64,000 nucleotides of DNA from Chitinophaga varians (GCF_014529945.1 NZ_JACVFB010000003.1:620001-684000); one strand, 5' to 3'. Counted from the first letter of the stretch, positions 34,102-42,671 are shown. Translations and numbers: made by a program. The notes: generated from the sequence alone by a model not told the origin.

Positions 34102-34146
34102 AACTAAAACAATAGTTGCAGAACTAAAAATTTAGTTGTAACTTGG
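34102..34146 (+). promoter_or_regulatory. blaI promoter with two BlaI-type dyad operators
   Basis: Two imperfect dyads of the form AACTAAAA...AGTT lie at 34102-34117 and 34122-34137, 20 bp apart; the second matches its complement in 7 of 8 half-site positions. They overlap a promoter made of TTG at 34116-34118 and TAACTTGG at 34139-34146 (20 bp spacer). This is the expected arrangement for an autorepressed BlaI/MecI-type regulator. Confidence 0.65.
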
Positions 34147-34167
34147 TAACATTAATTTCCACCAGCC

Positions 34168-34530
34168 ATGAAGCAACTTACCAAAGCGGAAGAACAGATC
34201 ATGCAGGCGCTATGGCAAACAGGGCCGGCCTTCGTGAAAGATATCATAGAAGCAATGCCGGAACCAAAACCGCATTACAACACGGTATCCACCCTGGTAA
34301 AAATCCTCATTGAAAAAGGATTTGTGGACTTCAAGGCTTTTGGTAAATCCCATCAGTACCATGCCCTGATCACAAAAGAAGCCTATAGCCATAAAACACT
34401 GAATAGCCTGGCCAAAAGCTATTTCGGTGGTTCTTTCAGCAACATGGTGTCCTTTTTTGTGAAGGAAAAAGAAATCAGTGTTAACGATCTGGAACAGTTG
34501 ATAAAGAAAATCAAGGACCACGACAAATAA
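34168..34530 (+). CDS. BlaI/MecI/CopY-family transcriptional repressor
   Basis: 120 residues, typical of the family. N-terminal winged helix begins KQLTKAEEQIMQALWQTGPAFVKDI and the recognition helix region is KPHYNTVSTLVKILIEKGFVD; the C-terminal helices form the dimer that is cleaved on induction. It precedes an M56 sensor protease gene by 48 bp, the usual BlaI-BlaR1-like pair. Two AACTAAA dyads overlap its own promoter. In Bacteroidota such pairs are numerous and mostly not tied to beta-lactamase; the inducing signal here is unknown. Confidence 0.93.
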   Translation: MKQLTKAEEQIMQALWQTGPAFVKDIIEAMPEPKPHYNTVSTLVKILIEKGFVDFKAFGKSHQYHALITKEAYSHKTLNSLAKSYFGGSFSNMVSFFVKEKEISVNDLEQLIKKIKDHDK

Positions 34531-34578
34531 TAACAGCAGGACCGCTCATCTTTATCATCCGATTTAAAAGAATTCCAC

Positions 34579-36321
34579 ATGACAGCGCTTATCTATCTGG
34601 AGAAAGTTGTACTGTGCAGTGCCCTTCTATATGGCTATTACCATCTGGCCCTGCGTAATAACCGGTTTCACCAATGGAACCGGTACTACCTGATGCTTAT
34701 TACCCTGGTATCGTTAGTCACCCCGCTGCTACGGATACCGCTACCCAATAACAACGAAAAAACCGCTGCGGTACTGACTTACACCAGCAAAATCCTTACG
34801 CTGCGGGAACCTGCCGCCGCCATTCCTACCACAGACCCCATTGTCTATTTACGTATAGCCCTCACCGTTATATATGCTATCGTAGTCGCCTTCCTGCTGT
34901 GCCGTTTACTGGCCGGCATCTTCGGGATCCGCAGACTGATACGACGCAGCACGGTGCAGGAAATTCCACCGTTCCGTTTTGCCCGTCACCCACAGGTAAA
35001 AGCACCTTTTTCTTTCTTCCGGTATATCTTCTGGGACATGGATTCCAGCCTCGATACGCCGGACAACAAACAGGTGCTGCAACATGAGCTGGTACATCTG
35101 CGTGAAAAACACAGCATCGACAAAATGCTGCTGGAAGTAATCACCGCTGTTTGCTGGATCAATCCTTTCTTCTATCTGATAAAAAGGGAATTGTCCCTCG
35201 TGCATGAATTCATCGCAGACCAGAAAGCAGCCGGCAACGAAGTAAAGGGTTATGCTGAAAACATTCTCCGCAATGCCTTTAACAGCAGGCAGTTCTCGAT
35301 TACCAACGATTTTTTCCATCCGCCGATAAAACGGCGAATTTTTATGCTTACCCAATTCCGTCAACCCCGATTCAGTTATTTGCGCAGGATACTGGTATTG
35401 CCGCTCGGCGCCGCCATCTTCTGCTCACTAGCCTTTGTGGTCGACCAGCGTCCATCCGCCATTCGGGCGCTGGTCCCCTCCGGCAGTATATTAAATCAGT
35501 CCGTGCAACCGGAAGCACCTACCCCGGTGACGCAGGCTACACCAATGCCTGGCGATACCATCCGTCCTAAAACCGGCATCATCGATAGCACTGTTTCTGT
35601 AATGCGGGTAGACCCCGCCGACCTGACCGCTTTTCCCTCTTACCCCGGCGGCGACCAGGCGCTGGCCCTCTATCTGAGCCGTAACACCCGTTACCCGAAG
35701 GTGGCCTTCGAGAAAGGTATCCAGGGTACGGTGAAAGTTCATTTCATTATCGATGCACATGGCAATATCACCCATGCCGAAGCCATCAATACTCCGCTGG
35801 GAGCCCGACTCGAAGAAGAGGCCATCCGGGTAGTCAAAGCCATGCCTTCATGGAAACCGGCAGAGAAAGATGGCCGGAAAGTAGCCGTGGATTACATGAT
35901 TCCCATACAATTCAAACTGGAGAAAAATCTGGGGATGATTGTTGTCGGAGATGCCAACTCAACCAAAGAAGTGACGCAGAACACACTATCAGGTGCTGAT
36001 GAGGTATTCACCTTTGTGGAAAACCCGCCTACCTTCGAGGGTGGTGAAGAAGCCCTGAGCCGCTATCTGGCAAGAAATATCCGTTATCCCAGGGAAGCAC
36101 AGGAAAAAGGCACCAGCGGCACCATATTCGTTCAGTTTGTGGTAGACAAGGAAGGGTATATAAAAGACACCCGTACTGTTGGCGCTGCAAAGGGCAACGG
36201 CCTTGAAGACGAAGCGATCCGGGTGGTAAGTGCCATGCCCCGGTGGCATGCGGGAAAACAAAACGGCAGGGACGTAAACGTGCAGTTTAATCTACCTATC
36301 CGTTTTACCTTACAAGAGTAA
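34579..36321 (+). CDS. M56-family sensor metalloprotease with two TonB C-terminal domains
   Basis: 580 residues. The N-terminal third has about three to four membrane helices and a BlaR1/MecR1-type zinc site: His169, Glu170 and His173 in LQHELVHLREKH, with the later FIADQKA acidic ligand region. A further membrane segment near residue 270 (RRILVLPLGAAIFCSLAFVV) leads to a periplasmic part with two TonB C-terminal-like domains (about 355-450 and 480-580), each with the pattern YPxxAxExGxxGTVxVxFxI. No penicillin-binding sensor domain is present. Likely senses an envelope signal and inactivates the BlaI-type repressor encoded just upstream. Confidence 0.9.
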   Translation: MTALIYLEKVVLCSALLYGYYHLALRNNRFHQWNRYYLMLITLVSLVTPLLRIPLPNNNEKTAAVLTYTSKILTLREPAAAIPTTDPIVYLRIALTVIYAIVVAFLLCRLLAGIFGIRRLIRRSTVQEIPPFRFARHPQVKAPFSFFRYIFWDMDSSLDTPDNKQVLQHELVHLREKHSIDKMLLEVITAVCWINPFFYLIKRELSLVHEFIADQKAAGNEVKGYAENILRNAFNSRQFSITNDFFHPPIKRRIFMLTQFRQPRFSYLRRILVLPLGAAIFCSLAFVVDQRPSAIRALVPSGSILNQSVQPEAPTPVTQATPMPGDTIRPKTGIIDSTVSVMRVDPADLTAFPSYPGGDQALALYLSRNTRYPKVAFEKGIQGTVKVHFIIDAHGNITHAEAINTPLGARLEEEAIRVVKAMPSWKPAEKDGRKVAVDYMIPIQFKLEKNLGMIVVGDANSTKEVTQNTLSGADEVFTFVENPPTFEGGEEALSRYLARNIRYPREAQEKGTSGTIFVQFVVDKEGYIKDTRTVGAAKGNGLEDEAIRVVSAMPRWHAGKQNGRDVNVQFNLPIRFTLQE

Positions 36322-36359
36322 TATCAATATCAATAATCCATTTTTGCTAAAACTAAAAC

Positions 36360-36397
36360 AAGCGCGCCGGACCTGAAGGGCCCGGCGCTTATTTTTT
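36360..36397. terminator. Bidirectional terminator between the M56 gene and purM
   Basis: GC-rich stem AAGCGC-GCCGG / CCCGGCGCTT spanning 36360-36390 followed by ATTTTTT. A second small hairpin ATGCTAAAGCAT with T6 follows at 36398-36415 before purM. Confidence 0.8.
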
Positions 36398-36414
36398 ATG
36401 CTAAAGCATTTTTT

Positions 36415-37593
36415 CTATTGGTAGATAAAAGTGCCTGCCGGCGCTTTTACGGTGACTTGTTTCTGTGCCGCAGCTTCTACCCGTCCGATAATCTGCGCAT
36501 CGATGTTAAAGCTTTTGGAGATATGGATGATATCTGCCGCAATTGCTTCCGGTACGTACAATTCCATCCGGTGGCCCATATTGAACACCTGATACATCTC
36601 TTTCCAGGAAGTTCCGGACTGCTCCTGGATCAGGGTAAACAGTGGCGGAACAGGGAACAGGTTGTCTTTGATCACATGCAGGTTTTCGATGAAATGCAGC
36701 ACTTTGGTTTGTGCGCCACCGCTGCAATGCACCATGCCATGTATCTGTGGACGGAACTGTTCCAATACTTTTTTGATCACCGGTGCATAGGTACGTGTGG
36801 GTGACAGTACCAGTTTACCGGCATCTATAGCGCCGAAGCCGGGAATATCCACTTTGTCTGTCAGGGCTTTTTTACCGCTGAACACCAGTTCAGCCGGAAT
36901 ACCGGGATCATAGCTCTCCGGATATTTTGCGGCCATGGCTTTATTGAACACATCGTGACGGGCGCTGGTAAGGCCATTGCTGCCCATGCCACCGTTGTAT
37001 TCCGTTTCGTAGGTGGCTTGCCCGTAGGAGGCCAGTCCCACTACCACATCGCCGGCCTGAATACGATCGTTGGAAATTACGTCGCTGCGTTTCATGCGGG
37101 CAGTCACCGTAGAATCCACGATGATGGTCCGTACCAGGTCTCCCACATCTGCGGTTTCCCCGCCGGTGGAATAGATGCTGATACCATGTTTGCGCAGTTC
37201 TGCCAGAATATCTTCGGTGCCATTGATGATAGCAGCGATTACTTCACCCGGCAGCAGTTGTTTATTACGGCCGATGGTGGAAGACAACAGGATATTATCA
37301 GTAGCGCCTACGCAGAGCAGGTCGTCCATGTTCATGATAATAGCGTCCTGTGCAATACCTTTCCATACGCTCAGATCGCCGGTTTCCTTCCAGTACATGT
37401 AAGCCAGGGAGGATTTGGTGCCTGCGCCATCCGCATGCATGATATTGCAATAAGCTTCGTCGCCACCGAGGATATCCGGCACTATTTTGCAGAAAGCCTT
37501 CGGAAACAGGCCTTTATCAATATTTTTAATGGCATTGTGCACATCTTCCTTGCCAGCTGAAACACCACGTTTGGCGTAAATATTATTATCCAC
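36415..37593 (-). CDS. purM: Phosphoribosylformylglycinamidine cyclo-ligase
   Basis: Fifth step of purine synthesis: ATP-dependent ring closure to aminoimidazole ribotide. 392 residues, in the longer Bacteroidota PurM size class. Conserved stretches: YAKRGVSAGKEDVH near the start, HADGAGTKSSLAYMY, DAIIMNMDDLLCVGA and GGETADVGDLVRT. The start is GTG at 37593; no in-frame ATG fits the conserved N-terminus. A minus-strand -7 box TACTTTTG (37636-37643) gives a leader of about 40 nt. Divergent from ribF. Confidence 0.94.
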   Translation of the reverse strand: MDNNIYAKRGVSAGKEDVHNAIKNIDKGLFPKAFCKIVPDILGGDEAYCNIMHADGAGTKSSLAYMYWKETGDLSVWKGIAQDAIIMNMDDLLCVGATDNILLSSTIGRNKQLLPGEVIAAIINGTEDILAELRKHGISIYSTGGETADVGDLVRTIIVDSTVTARMKRSDVISNDRIQAGDVVVGLASYGQATYETEYNGGMGSNGLTSARHDVFNKAMAAKYPESYDPGIPAELVFSGKKALTDKVDIPGFGAIDAGKLVLSPTRTYAPVIKKVLEQFRPQIHGMVHCSGGAQTKVLHFIENLHVIKDNLFPVPPLFTLIQEQSGTSWKEMYQVFNMGHRMELYVPEAIAADIIHISKSFNIDAQIIGRVEAAAQKQVTVKAPAGTFIYQ

Positions 37594-37635
37594 CGGAAAT
37601 CAAATAAAAATGAGAATAAAGAAACAATCTGGCTG

Positions 37636-37684
37636 CAAAAGTAACAGATTCCCTGCATAATGCCCGCTGAATGTGTTAGATTTG
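37636..37684. promoter_or_regulatory. Divergent -7 boxes for purM and ribF
   Basis: TACTTTTG on the minus strand (37636-37643) faces purM; TAGATTTG on the plus strand (37677-37684) faces ribF. Neither has a clear -33 TTG at the usual distance. The ribF box implies that the true ribF start lies downstream of about 37690. Confidence 0.45.
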
Positions 37685-37712
37685 CATGGCATTTTTGATG
37701 TTATTGAATTAT

Positions 37713-38654
37713 ATGCAGGTTCACAGGGACTTAAAGCATTTACCGGAATTCCGTAATGCGATTATCACGATAGGCACTTTTGATGGCGTACATGCAGGAC
37801 ACCGCTTCATTATACAACAACTGGAGCAGGCAGCTGCGGAGTGTGACGGAGAGACTGTGATCGTCACCTTTGACCCACATCCGCGGGAAGTATTAATGCC
37901 CCGCCCCAACAATATCAGGCTGCTTACCACGCTGCCGGAAAAAATAGCCTTGTTGGAGCAGGCCGGTATCGATCATCTGGTGGTGGTCCCCTTCACCAAA
38001 GCTTTTTCCGAGCTCTCCGCCCGCGAATACCTGGAAGACTTCCTGGTAGCCCGTTTCAAGCCACATACTATTATTATTGGTTACGACCACCGTTTTGGCC
38101 ACAACCGCGAAGGTGGGCTGGAACTGCTGGAAGCAGAACAACAACAATACGGTTTCCGGCTGGTGGAAATACCCCAGCAGGTAGTCAACGATCTCACCGT
38201 GAGCTCTACCAAAATCCGTAAAAGCCTGCAGGAAGGCGAGGTATTACTGGCCAACGAGCTGCTGGGCTATCCGTATTTTCTGAGCGGCACCGTGGTACAT
38301 GGCGATAAGATGGGCCGGCAGCTGGGTTATCCGACTGCTAACCTGCACCTGAAAGACGAACGAAAACTTATCCCGGCAGAAGGCATTTACGCGGTACGGG
38401 TAAAAGCACCTGGCCATGACAGCCTGTTGCCCGCCGTGATGAGCATCGGCTTCCGTCCTACCTTTAATGGTACCGACCTCCGGCTGGAAGTACACCTGTT
38501 TGATTTTAATGAAGACCTCTACGATCAGGAGCTGACCGTTTATTTCATCGCCTATATCCGTTCCAATCAGAAATTTGACGATATTAAAGATCTGATCGTG
38601 CAGATGGACAAAGACTCTGTGCAGTCAAGAGAGATACTGGGAGCAAAGGCTTAG
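37713..38654 (+). CDS. ribF: Bifunctional riboflavin kinase / FAD synthetase
   Basis: Makes FMN from riboflavin and then FAD. 313 residues from ATG 37713 (MQVHRDLKHLPEF), the family-like start; ATGs at 37686 and 37698 are also in frame but lie at the predicted transcript start. N-terminal adenylyltransferase with TIGTFDGVHAGHRFI and GYDHRFGHNREGG; C-terminal kinase domain with KMGRQLGYPTANLHL and SIGFRPTFNGTDLRLEVHLF. Its TAG stop overlaps the TAA stop of the convergent gene at 38651. Confidence 0.95.
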   Translation: MQVHRDLKHLPEFRNAIITIGTFDGVHAGHRFIIQQLEQAAAECDGETVIVTFDPHPREVLMPRPNNIRLLTTLPEKIALLEQAGIDHLVVVPFTKAFSELSAREYLEDFLVARFKPHTIIIGYDHRFGHNREGGLELLEAEQQQYGFRLVEIPQQVVNDLTVSSTKIRKSLQEGEVLLANELLGYPYFLSGTVVHGDKMGRQLGYPTANLHLKDERKLIPAEGIYAVRVKAPGHDSLLPAVMSIGFRPTFNGTDLRLEVHLFDFNEDLYDQELTVYFIAYIRSNQKFDDIKDLIVQMDKDSVQSREILGAKA

Positions 38655-38920
38655 AGCTCTTCTCCCAGCAATTCGATAGGCTCCTCTTTCTTCCGGGGCC
38701 TCAATAGCTTATAGGCTTTATAGAAAAAATAGCCGGTGAGCAGCAGTCCCGCAGCCACCATCCCCCCTGCCTGAAAAATATAGCCCGGGGTATAGCCACC
38801 GTTTTTCATTACCGGATGGAGGTTGATCATTACCCTGACGAATGTAATACTGCAGAATAGCGCATAAGATCCTGCCAGGAGTATAACGATGCCGAGTATG
38901 ATGCGTAATACAGGGTGCAT
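38651..38920 (-). CDS. Small membrane protein of unknown function
   Basis: Not recognised. 89 residues with two hydrophobic helices (about residues 4-30 and 47-68), a short polar loop with NGGYTPGY, and a basic then acidic C-terminal tail (RPRKKEEPIELLGEEL), suggesting both ends in the cytoplasm. It lies 15 bp downstream of holA, apparently in the same transcript, and its stop shares bases with the convergent ribF stop. Confidence 0.7.
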   Translation of the reverse strand: MHPVLRIILGIVILLAGSYALFCSITFVRVMINLHPVMKNGGYTPGYIFQAGGMVAAGLLLTGYFFYKAYKLLRPRKKEEPIELLGEEL

Positions 38921-38935
38921 CTCAGATAAGTTTAA

Positions 38936-39931
38936 TCAGTTCATTACTTTATACATCAGTTCCTTCATCAGTTCACCATCTTCCACCCCTGCGTCGTTGA
39001 TACCGATGCTGCGTAAGTTGTATTGCTGTAACAACAGAATCGCTTTTTCCGTGCCTTCCGGGCCATACTGGCGGGCGGCCGCCATATAATCCTTCACAAA
39101 AAACGGATGTACGCCCAATGCGGCGGCCACTTCCTTTTCGGCTCCTTTCACGCCAAAGATCAGGTTCACTTTAGCAAAGAAGTTATACAGCGCCGGCAGC
39201 GTCATTTGAATAGGTGCGGCTTTGGGGTTGGCAGCAAAATAGGAGATGATGCGGAACACTTTGTCGGCGTTCTTTTGTCCGAGGGCGTTTTGCAGTTCAA
39301 ATACATTGTATTCCTTGCTGATGCCCACATATTTTTCGATGTCCCCTTCATCGATTTTTTTGCCTGCCGGCAGATTGACCAGCAGTTTATCTATTTCGTT
39401 GGCGATACGGGAAAGGTCGTTGCCGATATGATCCACCAGCAGGATAGCGGCTTTCTGCGTAATGGCCAGTTCCCTGCTGCTCACGTAGGCTTCCACCCAG
39501 GCGGGGAGCTGGTTATCGTACATTTTTTTGGTGGATAGCAGCACGCCTTTTTCCTTGATCAGTTTGGCCATTTTGCTGCGGCCGTCTATTTTGCCCTGTT
39601 TGTGGGCCACGACAAACACGGTAGACGGCATCAGGTTTTCGATATAGCCTTCCAGCTTGAGCAGATCGCGCATAGACTGGGCTTCCTTGAGCACGACCAC
39701 CTGTTTTTCCGCAAACATGGGATAGCGGCGGCAGGCGTTGACCACGGCCGTCCAGTCGGTGTCTTTGCCATACAGTACGGTGAGGTTAAATCCTTTTTCC
39801 GCTTCATCGAGCAGGTCATGTTCCGCGTAGGCGGTCACCTGATCAATAAAAAACTCTTCTTCTCCTTCCAGCCAGTAGAGGGGCCGGAATTTCTTTTGTT
39901 TCCAGTCGCGTATAATATCCTGATATTCCAT
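38936..39931 (-). CDS. holA: DNA polymerase III subunit delta
   Basis: Clamp-loader subunit that opens the beta sliding clamp. 331 residues. Pattern of the family: YWLEGEEEFFIDQVTAYAE near the N-terminus in place of a Walker motif, the NACRRYPMFAEKQVVVLKEA stretch, and a helical collar domain at the C-terminus (ALGVHPFFVKDYMAAARQYG). HolA is weakly conserved, but length and domain order agree. It follows the exonuclease gene by 26 bp; both are on the minus strand. Confidence 0.92.
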   Translation of the reverse strand: MEYQDIIRDWKQKKFRPLYWLEGEEEFFIDQVTAYAEHDLLDEAEKGFNLTVLYGKDTDWTAVVNACRRYPMFAEKQVVVLKEAQSMRDLLKLEGYIENLMPSTVFVVAHKQGKIDGRSKMAKLIKEKGVLLSTKKMYDNQLPAWVEAYVSSRELAITQKAAILLVDHIGNDLSRIANEIDKLLVNLPAGKKIDEGDIEKYVGISKEYNVFELQNALGQKNADKVFRIISYFAANPKAAPIQMTLPALYNFFAKVNLIFGVKGAEKEVAAALGVHPFFVKDYMAAARQYGPEGTEKAILLLQQYNLRSIGINDAGVEDGELMKELMYKVMN

Positions 39932-39957
39932 GATCTGTTTTTGTGGGTTTGCCTGGA

Positions 39958-40683
39958 TTATTTCACCAGGGTCACCTGTTCGTCCTTTAACAGGGGTAAT
40001 CTTTTAAACCGGAGCAGCAACTGGGCTACGGCCGTCACATCTTTCTGGCAGTAGGCTACTATCCTTTCCAGGTCGTGGTCGTTCCAGTATACTTTTCCTA
40101 CCATGCTACCGTCGATATCGTCTTTGGGCGTTTCTATGCCTAATACCGCCGTGAGCAGTTTCAGGGAAATGTAATGCCGTATATCTCCGAAGCGCCAAAG
40201 CTGAAGGGTGTCCAGCATGGGCATTTCCCATGGTTTAAAGCCGTGTAACTGCAAAGGTTTGGGCAAAGATAACTGATGAATAACAGACCGGCGGCAAATA
40301 AAAGGGATATCAAATTCTTTTATGTTATGCCCGGCAAACTGGAAGTGGGGGTACTTCGTATGAAATTTATCCACCAATGCTAAAAAACCATTGAGCACAA
40401 TTGCTTCATCGTCATTATAAAACGATTTCATCCTCAAATGGTAGGCATTATTTTCCAGACTGAAGAAGCCGACAGATATACATACGATTTTTCCGAATTC
40501 GGCGTAGATCCCTGCCCTGTCCGCGTATAGTTCCGCTTCATTTTCGGATTCTGGCGCAGTTTTTGCCATTTTTTCTCCCCAGAGCCGTTGCATGTCATCC
40601 GGCAGCTGTTCCAAGGCCGCTGTAGCCGGAGTTGTTTCTATGTCCAACAACAATAATTGATCTAATCCTATATTAGGTAACAC
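39958..40683 (-). CDS. Predicted 3'-5' exonuclease (DnaQ-like, DNA polymerase B type)
   Basis: 241 residues from a GTG start at 40683. RNase H-like exonuclease of the PF10108 type: Exo I LLLLDIETTPA with Asp and Glu, Exo II FAGHNIKEFDIPFICRR and Exo III YCQKDVTAVAQL, the Tyr four residues before Asp marking the DEDDy subclass. Nucleic acid substrate unknown; the pairing with holA (26 bp downstream) suggests DNA replication or repair. Bacteroidota carry this as a stand-alone protein. Confidence 0.88.
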   Translation of the reverse strand: MLPNIGLDQLLLLDIETTPATAALEQLPDDMQRLWGEKMAKTAPESENEAELYADRAGIYAEFGKIVCISVGFFSLENNAYHLRMKSFYNDDEAIVLNGFLALVDKFHTKYPHFQFAGHNIKEFDIPFICRRSVIHQLSLPKPLQLHGFKPWEMPMLDTLQLWRFGDIRHYISLKLLTAVLGIETPKDDIDGSMVGKVYWNDHDLERIVAYCQKDVTAVAQLLLRFKRLPLLKDEQVTLVK

Positions 40684-40731
40684 GTTTGAAGACTTTTATG
40701 GCGTTTGATAAAATATATTATATTATTATAC

Positions 40732-40739
40732 TAATTTTG
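40732..40739 (+). promoter_or_regulatory. -7 box of the coiled-coil membrane protein gene
   Basis: TAATTTTG fits TAnnTTTG. A TTTG at 40704-40707 is 24 bp upstream, a slightly long spacer. The leader would be about 45 nt. Confidence 0.45.
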
Positions 40740-40786
40740 AATAACGATTTTTAACCATATAACAATTAAACATAAAACAAACAACT

Positions 40787-41749
40787 ATGACTGAGAACAC
40801 TTTTAACACACCTGCACCGGGTTCACCCGGACCAGAAAAACCGCGCAGCCGCAATGGTCTAATTTACGGTATTTTAATTGCGGCTCTGGCAGGTACATGG
40901 ATTTATATGTTGTACGACAAAAATAAATCCAGTGAGCAACTCGCACAAAAAACTGTTCAGGTAGATTCTATTTCTTCATCCCGCGATGCCTTACAGCAGG
41001 AATATAATGCTGCCAACGCCCGTCTGGACGATCTGATTTCCCAGAATACCCGTATGGACAGCCTGGTGAAAACCAAGGATAAAGAAATTCAGGATATGAA
41101 AGCTCGTATTTCCAGTATCCTGAGCAATAAAAATGCTACGCAGGCCCAGTTGGCTGAAGCCCGTCGCCTCATTGAACAACTGAAATCCAGCATCGAAGGT
41201 TATCAACAGACCATTGAGCGCCTGGAAGGTGAAAAAATTGTACTGGCAGGTGAAAGAGATGTAGCCCGTAAAGAAAGGGACTCTGTAGGTGTTGTAAAAG
41301 ACAGCCTCAACAAAAAAGTGGACCTGGGCTCTGTATTACATGCTTCCAATATCCAGCTGCTGCCGCTGCGTATCAAACACAATGGCAAAGAAGTGGAAAC
41401 TTCCAAAGCTAAACGTGCAGATATGATGCGGGTAAGCTTCGATCTGGATGACAACAGAATTGCTCCTACCGGCGACAAAGAAATCTTCGTTGCCATCACC
41501 GCTCCGGATAATACTCCGCTGGCGGTAGAAGCACTGGGTTCCGGCAGATTCACCCTGGAAGACGGTACTGAAAAGCTGTATACCACCAAAAAAACCGTGG
41601 CTTACACAACTGGTCAGAAACAATCCGTCACCATGGACTGGAAACAGAATTCTGATTATAAAGTAGGTGATTATACCGTTGAAATCTATCATAACGGTTA
41701 CAAGATCGGCCAGGGTAAAGTTACCCTCAGAAAAGGCGGTCTGTTTTAA
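40787..41749 (+). CDS. Membrane-anchored coiled-coil protein of unknown function
   Basis: Not recognised. 320 residues: a proline-rich cytoplasmic start, one membrane helix (NGLIYGILIAALAGTWIYML, about residues 24-43), a long coiled coil (about 50-175, with LAEARRLIEQLKSSIEGYQQ), then a compact beta-rich C-terminal domain (about 185-320) that resembles an immunoglobulin-like fold (VSFDLDDNRIAPTGDKEIFV, ending DYTVEIYHNGYKIGQGKVTL). Topology places the C-terminal domain in the periplasm. Such proteins are common in Bacteroidota without assigned role. Own promoter and strong terminator. Confidence 0.7.
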   Translation: MTENTFNTPAPGSPGPEKPRSRNGLIYGILIAALAGTWIYMLYDKNKSSEQLAQKTVQVDSISSSRDALQQEYNAANARLDDLISQNTRMDSLVKTKDKEIQDMKARISSILSNKNATQAQLAEARRLIEQLKSSIEGYQQTIERLEGEKIVLAGERDVARKERDSVGVVKDSLNKKVDLGSVLHASNIQLLPLRIKHNGKEVETSKAKRADMMRVSFDLDDNRIAPTGDKEIFVAITAPDNTPLAVEALGSGRFTLEDGTEKLYTTKKTVAYTTGQKQSVTMDWKQNSDYKVGDYTVEIYHNGYKIGQGKVTLRKGGLF

Positions 41750-41770
41750 TCTGATCTGATAAAGAGATAT

Positions 41771-41808
41771 AAAAAATGGGCTAATCCAAAAGGATTAGCC
41801 CATTTTTT
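41771..41808. terminator. Terminator between convergent genes
   Basis: 17 bp perfect stem (41771-41787 / 41792-41808) with an AAAA loop, including A6 and T6 ends; bidirectional between the coiled-coil protein and the acetolactate decarboxylase gene. Confidence 0.93.
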
Positions 41809-41855
41809 ATGTGGTTGTTACAGCGCAATATTTATCCTGCATAAAGTGAAGTGTT

Positions 41856-42671
41856 TTAGTTTTTCCCTCCCCTCTCCACGCTTTTGATATCCTCCTCCCG
41901 GTTCTTTTTGAAATCGAAATGATTAAAGTCGTTGGTAACAGGCACCTTGATGGTGTAACTGTCCAGCGTGTCTATCTCAATGGTGATATCGTCCGTTCTC
42001 AGATCGATGATATGCCCACCGGCATCTTTTTGTGCAGACAGATAATGAAAGTGATATCCGGAAATATTCGTGTTGTCCATGAAGTAAGGCAGGCGATAGC
42101 CGATCAGGTCGCCCTGTACCTGTTTAAATTCAAAGAACTGCTGTTTGTCGAGCATCGCTGCCAGTGGCGTATGTTCATGTTCCTGAACGGGAGGGAAAGC
42201 CCTGGTTTTGATGTAGCTGAATTTCCCGCTGATGTGGACAGCATACATACCGTTCACATTGGTAAGAATGCTGTCCAGATAATGGAAAAGCGCGGTTTTA
42301 TCCAGTGTTTGATGCAGGACGATTTTCTTATCTGCGTGAAAAAAATGAACCATGCAGAATGGTGTCAGTTGTTTGTCGTCTACCGGAAAAGTCTTACCGG
42401 TGTGTTGGGTCTGATAGATCTTTCCCTGATAGATCATTATTTCTCCATCCAGCTTGTCAGGAGCTCCCAGGCCAAAATCACCATGCTGTTTAAGGGCTGT
42501 ATAAGGATAGAAACCATCATAGAGGCCGCCTATAAGAGCGGAGCCGACGCCGGCTGTAAATAGGGAATGATGGAGCGTGTCCGGAGGGGTAATTTTCGAG
42601 GTGCTTTTAAGCGCAGGCTTCGCACTTTGCAGACTACCTGCCAGCAGGAGAAGTAAAAATGTAAGACGCAT
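41856..42671 (-). CDS. budA: Alpha-acetolactate decarboxylase, exported
   Basis: Converts 2-acetolactate to acetoin. 271 residues. The family core is clear: HGDFGLGAPDKLDGEIMIYQ with the conserved glutamate Glu77, TPFCMVHFF, HISGKFSYIKTRAFPP, and the zinc ligands His207, His209 and His220 in GYHFHYLSAQKDAGGH. The first 18 or so residues (MRLTFLLLLLAGSLQSAKP) form a signal peptide, so the enzyme should act outside the cytoplasm, as in Brevibacillus. No acetolactate synthase or butanediol dehydrogenase is adjacent. A perfect-looking dyad at 42770-42787 lies 100 bp upstream. Confidence 0.9.
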   Translation of the reverse strand: MRLTFLLLLLAGSLQSAKPALKSTSKITPPDTLHHSLFTAGVGSALIGGLYDGFYPYTALKQHGDFGLGAPDKLDGEIMIYQGKIYQTQHTGKTFPVDDKQLTPFCMVHFFHADKKIVLHQTLDKTALFHYLDSILTNVNGMYAVHISGKFSYIKTRAFPPVQEHEHTPLAAMLDKQQFFEFKQVQGDLIGYRLPYFMDNTNISGYHFHYLSAQKDAGGHIIDLRTDDITIEIDTLDSYTIKVPVTNDFNHFDFKKNREEDIKSVERGGKN

